NCBI GenBank assembly: GCA_963729215.1
Contig: CAVSND010000016.1
Coordinates: forward strand, 372,001 to 436,000
Length of the DNA stretch: 64,000 bases
Direction: 5' to 3'
Source of the DNA: CAVQJU01 sp963729215
GTDB taxonomy: Bacteria > Acidobacteriota > Vicinamibacteria > Vicinamibacterales > CAVVIG01
Shown here: positions 62,786 to 64,000 of the stretch, piece by piece
Numbering within the stretch: position 1 is the first letter of the stretch
Layout of the letters: each line of letters starts with the position of its first letter
Notes under the pieces: model-generated
What the model was told of the DNA's origin: nothing
Database searches by the model: none
The model's input: the letters and a program-made list of their open reading frames with translations, nothing else
Made by a program: the position numbers and the translations under genes

Positions 62786-62821
62786 TTCGTCACCCGGTCT
62801 CGGCGCGGGGTGACGAATTTT
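62786..62821 (+). repeat. 10-bp inverted repeat followed by TTTT
   Basis: TTCGTCACCC and GGGTGACGAA (62786-62795 with 62808-62817), 12-base loop, then TTTT on the plus strand. It looks like an intrinsic terminator for plus-strand transcription, yet no plus-strand gene is nearby. It lies between the starts and ends of minus-strand genes (gap 62658-62889), which otherwise holds no gene. Confidence 0.55.
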
Positions 62822-62889
62822 GACAGGTGGATCGCGGCGGGACCGGCGACGTTGCACGTAGTTTCACACGCCGGGCGAACGCGCGACGG

Positions 62890-63741
62890 TCAGTGGGTGA
62901 GACCGTAGATCAGGTAGTTCACGCCGAGCTTGTACGCTTCGTTTGTCTGATCGAACGGCCGGAAGCCGCGGCCTGACCACTCCCAGTACTGCGAGACGTC
63001 GGTGTTGTAATTGATGATGGCCATCAGGCGCTTGCGTCGATCGTTGTCCTCGAAGATGCCGCGGAAGATGGGATCGCCGGCGACGTACGCCTGCGGGAAG
63101 TGATCGATCCCGCTGATCTCGAAGAATGCGTGGAAGACGGGATCGTCCGCCCGCATGTCGAGAAACTGCACGTCGGGCAGCACCCGCCGCATCGCGTCCT
63201 CGAACGGCTCCCATCCGCCGCCAGGAACACCGCGCCAGCCTGGTGGTTTGAAGTCGTCGACGAAGAGGAATCCGCCCTTCCGCAAATACGCGCGCAGTCC
63301 CGCGGCCTCGCGGTCGTTGACGGTCCACCAGCCGACTTCGATGATGTAGGCAATCGGATACTTGAAGAGTTCCGGATCGTCCAGCGTCACCGTGTTGATC
63401 TCCTCATGCGCACCGAGGAGGCTCACCTCGTTCATGATTCTCATCAGGTTGCGTTCGGCGAGCGGATAGCCGTGGATCCAGGACGGGCGGCGGCCGGGCC
63501 AGAAGCCGCCGGGCGCCGGATTGTATCGAACGCGCGCGAACGTGAATTGACCGTCGTACGGAATGTTCGGCAGGGGTCGGTACGCTCCCCGAAAACTGTC
63601 GAAGCCAAACTGCGCGAGCGCGGCGCCGCTCATGGCGAGGACGATCAAAAGGGCGATCGTTGTCCGGACGGCCGCGTAACGGCTGTGTGCCTGCACGACC
63701 GCTCGATGATATCGCGCGCGGCTCCACAGCGGCAGGCGCAC
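62890..63741 (-). CDS. DUF4159 domain protein
   Basis: A secreted or membrane-tethered protein of up to 283 aa. A hydrophobic segment (TIALLIVLAMSGAALA) is followed by QFGFDSFRGAYRPLPNIPYD. The DUF4159 core includes GQFTFARVRYNPAPGGFWPG, YIIEVGWWTVNDREAAGLRA, YLRKGGFLFVDDFKPPGWR, DHFPQAYVAGDP and the C-terminal NEAYKLGVNYLIYGLTH. The fold is related to glutamine-amidotransferase-like domains; function unknown. The start is uncertain: GTG 63741 gives the full frame, and a GTG near 63696 would put the signal peptide at the N-terminus. Many acidobacterial genomes pair it with MoxR/DUF58-type genes, which could lie outside this window. Confidence 0.85.
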   Translation of the reverse strand: MRLPLWSRARYHRAVVQAHSRYAAVRTTIALLIVLAMSGAALAQFGFDSFRGAYRPLPNIPYDGQFTFARVRYNPAPGGFWPGRRPSWIHGYPLAERNLMRIMNEVSLLGAHEEINTVTLDDPELFKYPIAYIIEVGWWTVNDREAAGLRAYLRKGGFLFVDDFKPPGWRGVPGGGWEPFEDAMRRVLPDVQFLDMRADDPVFHAFFEISGIDHFPQAYVAGDPIFRGIFEDNDRRKRLMAIINYNTDVSQYWEWSGRGFRPFDQTNEAYKLGVNYLIYGLTH

Positions 63742-63743
63742 AT

Positions 63744-64000
63744 CGACGACTTACGAATTGTTGACGCGTCGCCGCGCATGGACACACGACGGCGTTCGCG
63801 GTCCCGCATCGTGGCTCGGCCAACACGAAGCTCGGCGTGGAAAAACCCGGCGCCGGCAACATCGGTCACTGTCATGGCGCTCGGCCCAAGTCTGGGCTCT
63901 CGTGGACGGGGCCGGCGCCGCGTTCTACCCTCTGACGACGATCACGCCGCCTTCTATCGTTGGCCCAGCCGCGATGCCTTACCGCGAGCGCGACTCTTCG
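63744..64000. other. Right edge, no confident gene
   Basis: This stretch upstream of the DUF4159 gene has several overlapping open frames on both strands. None has a ribosome site plus recognisable protein. A plus-strand gene may begin at ATG 63972-63974 (MPYRERDSS) and run off the window, but nine codons are too few to judge. Confidence 0.4.

Noticed and set aside
63873..64000. Plus-strand frame starting MALGPSLGSRG at the right edge
   Set aside because: No ribosome site, Arg-rich sequence without domain, and cut by the window end.
1..64000. tRNA, rRNA, CRISPR arrays, insertion sequences, prophage
   Set aside because: I looked for cloverleaf arms, spaced direct repeats, transposase or integrase motifs and phage structural genes and saw none. 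A dedicated covariance-model scan would be needed to exclude small RNAs.

Overview
The window is GC-rich bacterial chromosome, densely coded on both strands, with no tRNA, rRNA, CRISPR array, transposase or prophage gene visible. The gene content points to an environmental Acidobacteriota, probably of the Vicinamibacteria type. It combines a DUF885 protein, OmpL-like porin, many secreted proteins of unknown function, a PQQ dehydrogenase, a DUF4382 lipoprotein and a DUF4159 protein. This placement is inference from gene content, not from a marker phylogeny.

Layout. 1-11.3 kb is mostly housekeeping: a cut UvrD-type helicase, glmS and glmU (UDP-GlcNAc synthesis), a TPR protein, rsmI, a DUF885 metallopeptidase-like protein, an FmdB zinc ribbon, galU, serS and a DUF169 protein. 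11.3-27.7 kb is a nitrogen-assimilation region: gltD-gltB (glutamate synthase), hemD, glnB (PII), glnD (PII uridylyltransferase), an OmpL-like porin, and a facing operon of a 60-aa membrane protein, amt, a TPR membrane protein, a 45-aa membrane peptide and an ArsB/NhaD-type permease. The 560-bp gap between porin and amt operon holds two divergent sigma-54-type -24/-12 elements with two copies of the palindrome ACATTTATGTT between them. I read this as one nitrogen-control switch for both sides. 27.7-41.9 kb is mixed: an APC permease, an SDR protein, GtrA and a CDP-alcohol phosphatidyltransferase, a secreted unknown, a PQQ dehydrogenase, an AhpD-like protein, a ClC channel, and secreted enzymes (MBL fold, NHL repeats, amidohydrolase). 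42-51.3 kb is rich in polyprenol-type membrane glycosyltransferases, with a GT2-methyltransferase fusion. 51.3-64 kb has an M50 protease, a VOC protein, a secreted TIM-barrel-like protein, an RND efflux pump with its adaptor, a DUF4382 lipoprotein, a YXWGXW protein, a zinc-ribbon/TonB-like protein and a DUF4159 protein.

Two features cut across the window. First, at least a dozen genes carry one-base indels, including normally essential ones (glmU, rsmI). Most are +1 shifts, which looks like consensus error in the sequence rather than gene decay. Such genes are listed as single CDS features spanning both frames. Second, intergenic gaps carry short periodic arrays (7-bp units directly at stop codons; 9-bp units in long inverted repeats) and GC-rich palindromes at gene 3' ends. 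These look like several small families of dispersed repeats.
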